64,000 nt of DNA from HIMB11 sp965657135 (GCA_965657135.1 CBFHNF010000012.1:20709-84708), one strand, 5' to 3'. Shown: positions 44,844-54,673, numbered from the stretch's first letter. Notes: generated by a model not told the origin, from the letters alone. A program made the numbers and translations.

Positions 44844-45320
44844 ATGAAGAGACGTAACGTAATTATCGGAGCTTTATCAACTTTGGCATTGGCACAGTCC
44901 CTTCGTGCAGGATCAAACGGGCAGGTTGCAGAATTTGAGATCACCCGAAGCGATGCCGAATGGCGCGCTATGCTAAGTGATTTGGAATACCGTGTTATGC
45001 GAAAAGAAGGGACGGAGCGCGCCTTTACATCGCCGCTGGACAAAACCTATGCCGATGGCATGTACCATTGCCGCGGGTGCGATTTGGCTCTTTATTCCTC
45101 TGAACACAAATATGACTCTGGCACGGGTTGGCCCAGTTTTTGGCAAGCGCAAAACAACGCGGTCGCCACGAAAGAGGACCGCAAATTTTTTATGGTGCGC
45201 ACAGAATGCCATTGTCGCCGATGTGGATCACACCTTGGGCATATATTTGACGACGGCCCGCAACCAACGGGCAAACGCCATTGCATCAACGGCGTCAGCC
45301 TGGTTTTCAAAGCAGCCTAA
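44844..45320 (+). CDS. msrB: Peptide-methionine (R)-S-oxide reductase with export signal
   Basis: 158 residues, the start set by AGGAG 7 nt before the ATG. An N-terminal signal (MKRRNVIIGALSTLALAQSLRA) with a twin-arginine-like RRN points to the periplasm. The SelR domain has two zinc CxxC pairs (YHCRGC near 73, CHCRRCGSHLGH near 122) and the catalytic cysteine in KRHCINGVSLVF near the C terminus. It reduces methionine R-sulfoxide, presumably in exported proteins. Convergent with the next gene, 5 nt apart. Confidence 0.92.
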   Translation: MKRRNVIIGALSTLALAQSLRAGSNGQVAEFEITRSDAEWRAMLSDLEYRVMRKEGTERAFTSPLDKTYADGMYHCRGCDLALYSSEHKYDSGTGWPSFWQAQNNAVATKEDRKFFMVRTECHCRRCGSHLGHIFDDGPQPTGKRHCINGVSLVFKAA

Positions 45321-45325
45321 ATATC

Positions 45326-45946
45326 TTAGAACGTGAAGCCAACACCAAGTGTCGCGAATGGGATTACATCGTTCTTTCCCAGTTCGTCGTTAAACTCTTT
45401 TAGGTCGCGCTTATAATTCGCAAGATCCGCTGCTGCCAGCGCCTCTTGACCGCTCGAGGTCGCTTCGATTTTCGCAAATTTCGCACCCAACTCGGCAAGG
45501 ATACTCCATCCAGATTTTCCGACAGGGCGCGCATATCCAATGGCAAGCGCGGGCACCACTTCTTTGTCTTGTTTCACCCGTAGGTCAAAGTCGCCGGTAT
45601 AAGTAACGCCATCAAATTCAACGCTTGCCGTGTTTGCCTTGAAATCGTACCCACCAGCAATCAAACCTGCGCTGATACGAAACGAATTCCGCGCTGGGTA
45701 ATAATCTAACATAAGACCGCCAGAATTCGTCGTAATTTTACCGTCTAGTCTTGTTCCATCTTCGGTGAAACTCATATCACGAGACCCAAAATAAAGTGGC
45801 GCGCGCAGATTTAGATTGTCGTAGATTTCAAAAGTTGGGGCTACATAGACCCCAAGTTTAGACAGCCCAAACTCTGTCCGAATTTCTGTTGCGAATGCAG
45901 GTGTCGCAAGGGCAGTGATTGCAAGTGTGTAAAAAAATGGTTTCAT
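45326..45946 (-). CDS. Predicted outer-membrane beta-barrel protein
   Basis: 206 residues with a clear Sec signal peptide (MKPFFYTLAITALATPAFA, cleavage before TEIRTEF). The rest alternates in the way of beta-strands, has YYPARNSFRISAGLIAGGYD, a repeat of glycine turns, and ends in aromatic VGVGFTF, a typical barrel C terminus. This resembles the small Rhodobacterales outer-membrane proteins of the opacity / OmpW-like kind. Function unknown. Translation is probably controlled by the hairpin that covers its ribosome binding site. Confidence 0.75.
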   Translation of the reverse strand: MKPFFYTLAITALATPAFATEIRTEFGLSKLGVYVAPTFEIYDNLNLRAPLYFGSRDMSFTEDGTRLDGKITTNSGGLMLDYYPARNSFRISAGLIAGGYDFKANTASVEFDGVTYTGDFDLRVKQDKEVVPALAIGYARPVGKSGWSILAELGAKFAKIEATSSGQEALAAADLANYKRDLKEFNDELGKNDVIPFATLGVGFTF

Positions 45947-45952
45947 TTGAAT

Positions 45953-45984
45953 ATCTCCTTAAATAATTGCAACTTTAAGGAGAT
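45953..45984 (-). promoter_or_regulatory. Hairpin sequestering the ribosome binding site of the outer-membrane protein gene
   Basis: In the mRNA (minus strand) ATCTCCTTAAA (45984-45974) pairs perfectly with TTTAAGGAGAT (45963-45953) around a 10-nt loop. The 3' arm contains AAGGAGAT, the ribosome binding site 6 nt before the ATG. The 11-bp AU-rich stem would block initiation unless opened by heat, a protein or an sRNA. Confidence 0.75.
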
Positions 45985-46047
45985 GATTTGAGCGGTTCAA
46001 GCGCAGGACTGTTGAAAAATTTTATAACTAAATTGAGCTTTAATAAT

Positions 46048-46076
46048 TTATCACCGAATGTTCAGGTTTTTGCCAA
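46048..46076 (-). promoter_or_regulatory. Candidate promoter of the outer-membrane protein gene
   Basis: Minus strand: TTGGCA (-35), exactly 17 nt, then TGATAA (-10). This gives a leader of roughly 95 nt that ends with the RBS hairpin. A sequence match only. Confidence 0.5.
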
Positions 46077-46198
46077 CCCACAGTAACACTTTGTGTGTAT
46101 CAAAACCCATAGAGATCGCTGATGCAGTGAACCACACCTTCGTTAAGGCCGGCGTAAGGCCACACATCACGCACAAAATGAATTGGGTGAAATGTTAG

Positions 46199-46831
46199 TT
46201 ACTTAAAATTGCGGCTGTCTTTGATTTGATCCCATGCCCAGACGACTTCTTGCAATTGTTCTTCTTGGCTGCGATCCCCGCCGTTCATGTCAGGGTGCAA
46301 AACCTTAATCAGGGCTTTATACGCTTTGCGTACCTCTGCTTTGCTCCAGTTATCTTTGGCTTCCAATATTTCGATAGCGCGACGTTCGGTTGGGGGTAGG
46401 CGGCGCGTATGTCCTGTGGACGTGCCTGCACGTCCCGGGTTTTTCGTCGCGTTGTCGCCTAAGACTTGATGAGGGTCTTCGATCCCCAATCGTGCCCAGG
46501 CCCGCGCCTCTGGATCGCGAAATGATTTTGTTTCGCGTTCCCAAACCTTGTCCTTGGACATCTGAGCGTTCATTTCCGCCTCGGTTTGATTGGTAAAGAA
46601 ATTCCATTGCGCGTTGTATTCACGCACGTGATCTTTGCAGAACCACAAGAATTCATCCAACACGTCTGGGGATCGAGGCGCACGGAACTTTCCAGCCTCG
46701 GTGCAACCATCGTGTTCGCACTGACGAACGGATGTTTCGGACTCACCAGACAGGCCGCGACGACCGCGTGGGTTTTTCTTTTTCGAGGCAGACACCGAAA
46801 TGTCAAAACCGAATGGATCAGACTTGCTCAT
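46199..46831 (-). CDS. DnaJ-domain (J-domain) protein
   Basis: 210 residues from MSKSDPFGFDISVSASKKKNPRGRRG, with AAAGG before the ATG; the longer frame adds 26 unlikely residues. A middle region has a C-x4-C and a distal cysteine (CEHDGCTEAGKFRAPR, FLWFCKDHVREYN), possibly metal-binding. The C-terminal J-domain (about 150-210) ends with the HPD motif (LIKVLHPDMNGGD), so it should stimulate a DnaK partner. This architecture is conserved in Rhodobacterales; the client is unknown. It diverges from bolA. Confidence 0.9.
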   Translation of the reverse strand: MSKSDPFGFDISVSASKKKNPRGRRGLSGESETSVRQCEHDGCTEAGKFRAPRSPDVLDEFLWFCKDHVREYNAQWNFFTNQTEAEMNAQMSKDKVWERETKSFRDPEARAWARLGIEDPHQVLGDNATKNPGRAGTSTGHTRRLPPTERRAIEILEAKDNWSKAEVRKAYKALIKVLHPDMNGGDRSQEEQLQEVVWAWDQIKDSRNFK

Positions 46832-46902
46832 GACTATACCTTTCGACTCGGGCATGCCATCATACCCGCGACACAGAAATATGGAAGAGGTACAAAGAAA
46901 AA

Positions 46903-47166
46903 ATGACACGCGCTGAACAAATTACTGCACGTTTAACTGAGGCATTTGATCCTGAGCATCTAGATGTTGTTGACGAAAGCGAGATGCACCGTGGCCATTC
47001 CGGATTTCAAGAAGGCGGCGAAAGCCATTTTCGCGTGAAATTGGTTGCTGCATCGCTGGCTGGCAAAACACGGATAGCCAATCACCGCGCTGTTCATTCA
47101 GCCATTGGCAAACAACTGATGGGTGAAATCCACGCTCTCGCATTGGATTTATCCACTCCAGAATAA
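46903..47166 (+). CDS. BolA family protein
   Basis: 87 residues of the BolA/IbaG fold: ITARLTEAFDPEHLDVVDESEMHRGHSG then FRVKLVAASLAGKTRIANHRAVHSAIGKQL and a C-terminal IHALALDL. The conserved His after the helix-turn motif (NHRAVHSAI) is the Fe-S ligand shared with monothiol glutaredoxins. The role is in Fe-S trafficking or envelope-stress morphology. Grouping with a divergent J-domain gene is common in this order. Confidence 0.92.
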   Translation: MTRAEQITARLTEAFDPEHLDVVDESEMHRGHSGFQEGGESHFRVKLVAASLAGKTRIANHRAVHSAIGKQLMGEIHALALDLSTPE

Positions 47167-47178
47167 CATGATTGAAAT

Positions 47179-47198
47179 GGGCGGATAGATATCCGCCC
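47179..47198. terminator. Hairpin between convergent bolA and gatB
   Basis: A perfect 8-bp stem GGGCGGAT / ATCCGCCC with a 4-nt loop lies between the two stop codons. Neither side has a strong T-run, so it may act as a weak bidirectional terminator or 3' end stabiliser. Confidence 0.45.
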
Positions 47199-47202
47199 AA
47201 AC

Positions 47203-48714
47203 TCACAAGCCTAATTTTGCCGAAACGATTTCATTGACGGCCTTTGGATTTGCTTTGCCGCCAGTCGCTTTCATCACTTGGCCGACGAACCAGCCCACCA
47301 ACTTTGGATTAGCCTTGGCTTTTTCGACCTGTGCTGGGTTGTCTGCGATGATTTGATCAACCGCTGTTTCAATCGCACCCGTGTCGGTGACTTGTTTCAT
47401 ACCGCGTGATTCAACGATTTCTGCGGGGCTTCCACCCTCGGTATAGACAATTTCAAAGAGGTCCTTGGCAATTTTGCCACTGATGTCACCTATGGTGATC
47501 AATTCAATGATGCCACCCAACTGTTCAGGGCTGACTGGGCTGTCAGTAATGTCGTGATCGTCTTTTTTCAAACGTCCAAACAATTCATTAATCACCCAGT
47601 TAGCGGCCAATTTGCCATCCCGCTTCTGTGCCACCGCCTCAAAGAAGTCAGCACACTCAACCTCTGCCGTCAGGACAGATGCATCATATTCCGACAAGCC
47701 ATATTCAGATATAAAGCGCGCTTTTTTCTCGTCGGGCAACTCGGGCAGGTTTGCAGCGATGGAATCGACCCAATCCTGCTCAATTTCTAATGGTAACAAG
47801 TCGGGATCAGGGAAATATCGATAATCATGCGCCTCTTCTTTAGACCGCATGGAACGTGTTTCGCCCTTGTCTGGGTCATAAAGGCGCGTTTCTTGGTCGA
47901 CTTTTCCACCAGATTCAACAATCTGGATTTGGCGGCGCGATTCGACGTCGATCGCCTGTTGAATGAACCGCATGGAGTTCATATTCTTGATCTCACAGCG
48001 TGTACCAAGGTGGGAGAAATCACCAGTCTCCATGAATTTTTCATAGGCCCCAGGCAGACAAATCGACACGTTCACATCCGCACGAAGGTTGCCGTTTTGC
48101 ATATTACCATCGCAGGTTCCCAAATACCGCAAAATTTGGCGCAGTTTTGAGATATAAGCGGCGGCCTCTTCGGGTCCGCGGATGTCAGGGCGGCTGACGA
48201 TCTCCATCAGGCAGACACCTGTCCGGTTTAGATCAACAAAGGACATGTTTGGATCCATATCGTGAATGGATTTACCCGCATCCTGTTCCATGTGGATTCG
48301 TTCAATGCGCACGCGACGCGCAACACCTGGGCCCATATCAACAATGACTTCGCCTTCGCCCACAATTGGGTGATAAAGCTGTGAGATTTGATAGCCTTGT
48401 GGAAGATCAGGATAGAAATAGTTTTTTCGATCAAACGCAGACCATAGGTTTATATCGGCCTTCAATCCAAGACCGGTGCGTACTGCCTGCTCAACGCAGA
48501 ATTCATTGATGACGGGCAACATACCGGGCATAGCGGCATCAACAAAGGCGACATTTGAATTCGGTTCATTCCCAAACTGGGTTGAAGCGCCCGAAAACAG
48601 TTTGGCGTTTGAGGCGACCTGAGCGTGCACCTCCATACCGATTACCAGTTCCCAATCGTGCTTCGCGCCCGCGATGACTTTGGGCTTTGGGGTTTCAAAC
48701 GTTTGATCCAACAT
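47203..48714 (-). CDS. gatB: Aspartyl/glutamyl-tRNA amidotransferase subunit B
   Basis: 503 residues from MLDQTFETPK, with AGGTGA before the ATG. The N-terminal kinase-like domain shows ELVIGMEVHAQV, FDRKNYFYPDLPQGYQISQ and LNRTGVCLMEIVSRPD. The C-terminal YqeY-like tRNA-binding domain ends NPKLVGWFVGQVMKATGGKANP. With GatA and GatC it amidates misacylated Glu-tRNA(Gln) or Asp-tRNA(Asn). gatA and gatC are not adjacent. Confidence 0.96.
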   Translation of the reverse strand: MLDQTFETPKPKVIAGAKHDWELVIGMEVHAQVASNAKLFSGASTQFGNEPNSNVAFVDAAMPGMLPVINEFCVEQAVRTGLGLKADINLWSAFDRKNYFYPDLPQGYQISQLYHPIVGEGEVIVDMGPGVARRVRIERIHMEQDAGKSIHDMDPNMSFVDLNRTGVCLMEIVSRPDIRGPEEAAAYISKLRQILRYLGTCDGNMQNGNLRADVNVSICLPGAYEKFMETGDFSHLGTRCEIKNMNSMRFIQQAIDVESRRQIQIVESGGKVDQETRLYDPDKGETRSMRSKEEAHDYRYFPDPDLLPLEIEQDWVDSIAANLPELPDEKKARFISEYGLSEYDASVLTAEVECADFFEAVAQKRDGKLAANWVINELFGRLKKDDHDITDSPVSPEQLGGIIELITIGDISGKIAKDLFEIVYTEGGSPAEIVESRGMKQVTDTGAIETAVDQIIADNPAQVEKAKANPKLVGWFVGQVMKATGGKANPKAVNEIVSAKLGL

Positions 48715-48792
48715 CACTATCACCTGCAAATCATGTGTGAGAGGGGGTGTAGCGAAAGCAGACTAGGGTTTCAATCGTCTTTGTTTACTGCG

Positions 48793-50034
48793 TCACAGGT
48801 TTGCAGCCTGAGCAAGGCCTGAATGCGATTTGCGAAGCATGCGCAACGCGGTTTCTTCGCCCATCTTTTGCTGCACCTCTTGGTCCTCAATCCCAACGTT
48901 TGGCGCAATATTTATGATAGCATTGTACCATGGCATAGGGTTGATTTCACGTAGGAATTCTTCGATGACATATTCAGCAGCTTCATTCAATTTTTGACGT
49001 TTTTTGCGCATAGAGGCTGTTTCTTGACGCCCCGAATAATCGCCCATCGTCACACATAGGAATGCAGCAATTTCATTGGATGTGAACTGATCAGGACGGC
49101 GTTCGAAAATTTCCAAGATTGCATGCAAAAACGCATCTACATTCATCATTTGAAATGCGTTTTGATCTTCTTTTAACACATCCATATACATCCATGCATA
49201 GGTGCCAGTGCCCCAAATATCACGCATCTTGTCACGCATTTTTACCGCTTCAGTTTCAAGCGTGGCGTAATTCCCTAGAAATTACGGAAGCAGATGCCGC
49301 CCGAAATTACGGAAATGTAGTGGGGTCGGAGGATCTAATTCAATTAGTTCGTTGTAGTCATCCACAACGCGCAAATCCGCATTTTTCAAACCGGGCAGCG
49401 TCGCGCATTGCGCAGCAGCCAATAAAGGAGACGATAATGCTTGTACGTTGAAATTGTTTAGAACTTCTTGGGCTATGGCGAAATGTTCTTGAAAAACTTT
49501 TAAATAGCTTGCGTGGTTTTCGCTCGGCATTGCATTGTACCATGCCCAGCCAGCATCAATGTGTGTATAGGCTAAAATTGCTGCGACACCGTGATCGTTG
49601 GGATGTTCCCGCATCACTTCATGAAACTCAGCAATTCCTTCCGTGGACGGTTCGGGTTCACGAAACCGCAAAGCGACCTCAAGTGGGCGAACCACATCAT
49701 AGCGTGCGCCAAGCGTTAATATTTCTGAAATAGGTGATCCGCCTGACGTGGTTGCGCGCATTTCGTCGAATTGTCGAATTTCTTGACCCAGTTTGCTCCA
49801 ATCGTCTTGGCGCACCAATTTTTGACCTCGATTCAAATACCAGCCGTATTCGAGCTGTTCTTCGCCATCCATATTCACAGGTTTTCCAACATGCGCACGC
49901 ATTGGGTCAAGTGTATCAAGACGATCGTCAGGGTGTCCAACGGCCAAATCCGCAAGGATGCTTGTTAGCCCATCCTCTTGTTTGGTCCCAAGCGCTTTAC
50001 GCAAGCGATTTAGAAACCCGTAACTCATGGCCAT
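48793..50034 (-). pseudogene. Hypothetical protein gene interrupted by one in-frame stop
   Basis: A reading frame of 414 codons from MAMSYGFLNRLRKALG (AAGGAG before the ATG) to RKSHSGLAQAANL, broken by a TAA at 49284-49282 after codon 250. The frame after the stop continues FLGNYATLETEAVKMRDKMRDIWGTG without a shift and reads naturally, so both pieces were one protein. The second piece has no ribosome binding site of its own. The N-terminal part is helical and TPR-like (AAILAYTHIDAGWAWYNAM). I do not recognise a family. This could be a real nonsense mutation, a translated 250-residue truncated product, or a base-call error. Confidence 0.75.
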
Positions 50035-50235
50035 CTGAAACTCCTTCTTACTTGATAGAGTACTGATCCCAATTTGAGGCGCAAAAAAGGCAGCTTGCGT
50101 GCATTATTCGGTTTATTACCCGTCAACTTCGGGGCATTTGGGCTGTATTTGTATCCGTTCGTATAATTCGCAAAAACATTGCATCAAATTGCGGCACATT
50201 GTTCCGAAATTGTGGTCAATCCGCTTGCAGGTGAC

Positions 50236-52791
50236 TCACGCATCCTTTCCAAGAATGCGGGTCAACATTTCAGTTGTGTCGCGGCTTAATCCGTCTTGGT
50301 TCAATATACGGCGCATTGATTGGCACATTTGATTTTGACGTTCAGGGGCAAACATGCGCCAACTGTCAAACGCCGAACATGCGCGCGCGGTGGGTTGTGG
50401 ATTGATTGCGTCTAATTTGATCAACCAATCGGCCAGCGCATCGTACCCTTTGCCGCTCGCGTTATGAAAACCTGTGTGTCCAGCAAACGGGCTAAAGACG
50501 GATCGAAACCGATTTGGATTTTTAAGCGAAAAATCGGAATGGTTGGTCAGGGCTGATAGTACATCTAAAGCGTCATCTGGTTTTGCCTGTGTCATTTGAA
50601 TGCTGAACCACTTATCGATGACCAAGCGTTCGTGGCGCCATTTATCGTAAAACTGTGCCAGTGCATTCTGACCATAATCGCACGACAAAAGTGCGCCGAG
50701 CGCCCCAAGTGCGCTGGTCATATTATCGGCGGTATCAAATTGTTTGCGCGCCGCCGTTCCGCCATCAAGCCGAGTGATTAAGCTCAAGATTTTGTTTGCC
50801 AGCGCACGTTGACCAGCTTGTTCAGCCGTGGGGGCAAATGGCGCCTGACCCTGATTTTCAGCAAGGAGAGTTCCCAACTCATTTTGCAACGTTTCTGCCA
50901 AGCAATGCGAGATGGTTTCTTGAACATCATAAATGTCAAATGGATCAGGTGTTCCGCCCATGTTAAAGAGTTTTTGCATGATATCAGAGCGCGCAGGCTG
51001 CGATAGCACAAGTGCGCGAAATGCGGGGTCCAAATCGTCTTGGGTTGCCAGATCCTTCAGGCCTGACAACAAACGCGCGTCCACTGGTGCGCCTTCGTTC
51101 AACATTGCCAAAGTGACATCTGTGATAAGTGACTGTGCCGCATCCCAACGTGAGTATGGATCCGTGTCGTGAGACATCAAAAATGACAAACGGTCCCGAT
51201 CAACCGAATGGTTTACGACGACGGGTGCCGAGAACCCGCGCAGTATTGAGGGTATTGGTCGTGTCTTTAGTTCATCAAAGCGCAGCGTTTGTGATTTTTC
51301 GGTTAATTCAAAAATTTGGGTTTCTTGGATTTCATGCCCGCTTTGGTCCAGCAATCCGAGGGCAATTGGGATAACAAAGTTGGGTTTTTCGGATTGGCCC
51401 GGCGTGGGTGGTGTGTTTTGTTCAAAGTGTAATTCAAACACGCCATCCTCAAATCGTTCTGTCACGGTGACGTGTGGGGTGCCGGCCTGTTCGTACCACA
51501 GTTTGAATTGGCTAAGGTCGCGCCCTGTTGTATCTTCGAACGAGGCAAGCCAATCCTCGATTGTTGCGGCCTGTCCGTCGTGGCGATCAAAATAGCATGC
51601 AACCGATTTATAATAGTCCTCTTCCCCGACCAATGTTTTTAGCATTCCGATCAATTCAGCGCCTTTTTCGTAGACCGTCAGCGTGTAGAAATTATTGATT
51701 TCCACAAAGCTTTCAGGACGCACGGGGTGGGCAAGGGGGCCTGCATCCTCTCGAAACTGGCTTGATCGCATCAAAAACGCATCAGAAATACGTTTCACAG
51801 GTGCACTGCGCATGTCAGCAGTGAATTGCGCATCGCGAAATACAGTGAGGCCTTCTTTCAAACAAAGTTGGAACCAATCCCGACAGGTAATTCTGTTGCC
51901 AGTCCAATTATGAAAGTATTCATGCGCGATTACAGCCTCGATCAATTCGAAATTGGTGTCGGTTGTTATATGGTCGTTGGCCAAGATATAGGTGCTGTTA
52001 AAGATGTTCAGCCCTTTATTTTCCATGGCGCCCATGTTGAAATCATCAACTGCAACGATATTGAACACATCTAGATCATATTCCCGCCCATAAACGCGTT
52101 CATCCCAATCCATGGATGATTTCAGCGCGCGCATGCCAAATGCGCATTTGTCCTGGTCCCCATCGCGCACCCAAATATTTAATTCGACGTCGCGGCCCGA
52201 CTTTGTCACAAAATGATCTTGGTGATTGATCAAATCACCCGCAACAAGCGCAAACAGATAGGCGGGTTTCGGCCATGGATCATGCCAATGCGCGGTGCCA
52301 GACGCACTTGAAACTAAATTTCCATTGGACAGCAGAACGGGTTGATCTCCCTGTATCCTGACATCGAATATGGCCATGATATCTGGGCGATCTGGGTAAA
52401 AGGTAATCTTGCGAAACCCTTCGGCTTCGCATTGCGTGCAATACATGCCATTGGACATATAAAGCCCTTCAAGTGCGGTGTTGGCACTTGGATTGATTTC
52501 AACCTCAGCTTCCCAAAGAAACGGTTCGGCAGGAACATCGCAATGCAGGTCAATCTCTGAAACTGTGGGTGTGACGGAATGTCCGTCAATTTTTGCCCAT
52601 AGCAATTGCATATCAGACCCATTCAATATGAAATTGTGATCTGTGACATCAGGATTTGGGCGAAACGCGATCCGCGAAATCACACGTGTGGCGGTTGGGT
52701 CGAGTTTAAAAATCAACTCTGTTTTTTCAATGAAATACGCAGGCGGCGTGTAGTCCTTCAAATAGATTGTTTCACTGGTATCTTTTGCCAT
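50236..52791 (-). CDS. pepN: Aminopeptidase N (M1 family, PepN)
   Basis: 851 residues of the E. coli PepN type, cytosolic. The substrate motif GAMENKGLNIF near residue 256 and the zinc site HEYFHNWTGNR near 289 with the downstream Glu (LKEGLTVFRD) are intact. C-terminal DUF3458-type domains follow (SDIMQKLFNMGG ... FSPFAGHTGFH). It degrades peptides from the N terminus. Divergent from the photolyase gene, 59 nt apart. Confidence 0.96.
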   Translation of the reverse strand: MAKDTSETIYLKDYTPPAYFIEKTELIFKLDPTATRVISRIAFRPNPDVTDHNFILNGSDMQLLWAKIDGHSVTPTVSEIDLHCDVPAEPFLWEAEVEINPSANTALEGLYMSNGMYCTQCEAEGFRKITFYPDRPDIMAIFDVRIQGDQPVLLSNGNLVSSASGTAHWHDPWPKPAYLFALVAGDLINHQDHFVTKSGRDVELNIWVRDGDQDKCAFGMRALKSSMDWDERVYGREYDLDVFNIVAVDDFNMGAMENKGLNIFNSTYILANDHITTDTNFELIEAVIAHEYFHNWTGNRITCRDWFQLCLKEGLTVFRDAQFTADMRSAPVKRISDAFLMRSSQFREDAGPLAHPVRPESFVEINNFYTLTVYEKGAELIGMLKTLVGEEDYYKSVACYFDRHDGQAATIEDWLASFEDTTGRDLSQFKLWYEQAGTPHVTVTERFEDGVFELHFEQNTPPTPGQSEKPNFVIPIALGLLDQSGHEIQETQIFELTEKSQTLRFDELKTRPIPSILRGFSAPVVVNHSVDRDRLSFLMSHDTDPYSRWDAAQSLITDVTLAMLNEGAPVDARLLSGLKDLATQDDLDPAFRALVLSQPARSDIMQKLFNMGGTPDPFDIYDVQETISHCLAETLQNELGTLLAENQGQAPFAPTAEQAGQRALANKILSLITRLDGGTAARKQFDTADNMTSALGALGALLSCDYGQNALAQFYDKWRHERLVIDKWFSIQMTQAKPDDALDVLSALTNHSDFSLKNPNRFRSVFSPFAGHTGFHNASGKGYDALADWLIKLDAINPQPTARACSAFDSWRMFAPERQNQMCQSMRRILNQDGLSRDTTEMLTRILGKDA

Positions 52792-52850
52792 GCGTCAACG
52801 TCCTTTAATCTTGCCTTTTCAGGCTTAGACCCTAGCTCAGAATTCATCGG

Positions 52851-54404
52851 TTGCAACGTGCAAAATGTAAGGTCAGCGCATTCTTGTCCTCTCATAAACA
52901 TCAGATTACGGTTCTTTGGTTCAAGCGCGATTTGCGTGTCATGGATCATCCTGCGTTGCATTATGCGGTGCAGTTGGGTCACCCCATCCTACCTCTTTAT
53001 GTTGTTGAGCCTGCCCTGTGGGAGCAGTCAGATGTGAGTGGGCGTCAATGGAGTTTTATTCAAGAGTGTCTTGAGGCGTTGCGTCGGGAATTGGGCCACT
53101 TGGGAATGCCGCTGGTCGTGCGCGTAGGCTCTATACGCAGCACCCTAAGCGAACTGAGCAAAACATTTGAAATTGAAAACTTGGTCGCCCATGAAGAAAC
53201 GGGCACCGATTGGACCTATAAGCGCGACTTGCGAGTCCAAGATTGGTGTCGTACGCACTCTGTGGAGTTCTGCGAATTGGCGCAATCTGGCGTTGTGCGC
53301 CGTTTGCCATCACGGGACGTTTGGGCGCGCAAACGCGATAACTTTGTCGATGGTGAACGCGTTGCAGCGCCACATGCCCTAGAACCGATCGACATTGATT
53401 TAGGGCCCATTCCAACCTGGCGGGATATATCACGCTCATCAGATCACTGTCCCTTGCGTCAGCAGGGTGGTCGCGCCGCGGCGCAAAGCGCGCTGAACAG
53501 ATTTTGGGGACATGGAATTACTTCGTATCGTTGGGCGATGTCCTCTCCAGTTACGGCCCCATCTGCCTGTTCACGCGTATCACCATACTTGGCCTTTGGG
53601 GTCATAAGCGTTCGCGAAGTTGCCCAGTTCACCGCCATGCGTTCAAGCACGTTCAATGCGACTGCAAAAAAGGGATATGCATCGTTTCAGTCGCGCCTGG
53701 CATGGCGTGATCACTTCATCCAAAAGTTGGAAGACGCATCAGATTTGGATCAGGTGGCAATGCATCGCGCCTATGATAGCCTAAGACCCAGAGAGGCTGA
53801 TCAAACCATTTTGCGTGCATGGGAAATGGGGGAAACCGGATTGCCGTTTTTAGACGCCTGTATGCGATCACTGCGGGCAACGGGTTGGTTGAATTTCAGA
53901 ATGCGTGCGATGGTCATGTCCGTTGCGTCATACCAATTGTGGCAGGATTGGCGCGCTTCGGGTGAACGATTGGCGCGACTATTTACAGATTATGAACCCG
54001 GCATCCACTGGTCGCAGGTTCAAATGCAATCTGGAATTACAGGTATGAACAGTATACGCATCTATAATCCAATGAAGCAGGCAATCGAACATGATCCCAC
54101 GGGTGCATTTGTGCGCCGTTGGTGCCCAGAGTTACGTGATGTGCCCGATCCATTTATCCACGAGCCTTGGCAATGGGATAATACTATGAACCCAATCGGC
54201 AAATCATATCCACCGCGCATCGTCGATTTCCAAGCAGGAGCACGCCGCGCGCGTGAGCGGATTTGGGCCGTTCGAAAAGACCCTGCACACAAAATCGAAA
54301 CGCAACAGGTGATCCAGAAACACGCAAGCCGTAAGTCGCCAACGCGCCGCCGCAAGCCCGCGGCCAACAAGGCCCATCTTGGGCAGTTGGGATTCGATTT
54401 TTAA
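52851..54404 (+). CDS. Cryptochrome / deoxyribodipyrimidine photolyase family protein
   Basis: About 517 residues. The N-terminal alpha/beta domain (VLWFKRDLRVMDHPAL, LPLYVVEP) would bind an antenna chromophore, and the C-terminal helical FAD domain shows LAWRDHFIQKL, GETGLPFLDACMRSLRATGWLNFRMRAM and GMNSIRIYNPMKQ. The C-terminal tail is basic (RKSPTRRRKPAANK). Repair of UV-induced pyrimidine dimers is likely, though 6-4 or cryptochrome functions are not excluded. No ATG exists at the front; TTG at 52851 or 52884 must serve, so the start is uncertain. Coupled to DUF2256. Confidence 0.88.
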   Translation: MQRAKCKVSAFLSSHKHQITVLWFKRDLRVMDHPALHYAVQLGHPILPLYVVEPALWEQSDVSGRQWSFIQECLEALRRELGHLGMPLVVRVGSIRSTLSELSKTFEIENLVAHEETGTDWTYKRDLRVQDWCRTHSVEFCELAQSGVVRRLPSRDVWARKRDNFVDGERVAAPHALEPIDIDLGPIPTWRDISRSSDHCPLRQQGGRAAAQSALNRFWGHGITSYRWAMSSPVTAPSACSRVSPYLAFGVISVREVAQFTAMRSSTFNATAKKGYASFQSRLAWRDHFIQKLEDASDLDQVAMHRAYDSLRPREADQTILRAWEMGETGLPFLDACMRSLRATGWLNFRMRAMVMSVASYQLWQDWRASGERLARLFTDYEPGIHWSQVQMQSGITGMNSIRIYNPMKQAIEHDPTGAFVRRWCPELRDVPDPFIHEPWQWDNTMNPIGKSYPPRIVDFQAGARRARERIWAVRKDPAHKIETQQVIQKHASRKSPTRRRKPAANKAHLGQLGFDF

Positions 54405-54586
54405 TGCCAAAGATGAAGAAAAAATCTGATCTTCCCACCAAAGTATGCCCCAGCTGTGGTCTTCCCTTTGCATGGCGCAAGAAATGGGAGAAAAACTGGG
54501 ATGAGGTGCGATTTTGTTCACAACGCTGCCGATCACAAAAAAACGCCCACCAGTTCATTCAAAAAGTTGAAGATCCTTCGTCATAA
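54404..54586 (+). CDS. DUF2256 zinc-ribbon protein
   Basis: 60 residues. The pattern KVCPSCGLPFAWRKKWEKNWDEVRFCSQRCRSQK is DUF2256, with two cysteine pairs (CPSC and CSQRC) able to bind zinc. The ATG overlaps the photolyase stop, so the two are co-translated; DUF2256 genes are commonly found next to photolyase-like genes. Function unknown, possibly an accessory to the photolyase. Confidence 0.9.
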   Translation: MPKMKKKSDLPTKVCPSCGLPFAWRKKWEKNWDEVRFCSQRCRSQKNAHQFIQKVEDPSS

Positions 54587-54673
54587 TTGGTTAGGTCAGT
54601 TGACCAATCTTGTTGCCGATAGGAAACTGCGGGTCTATATAGGCAACGTAGAATTTTACTTATGGAGAATGTC

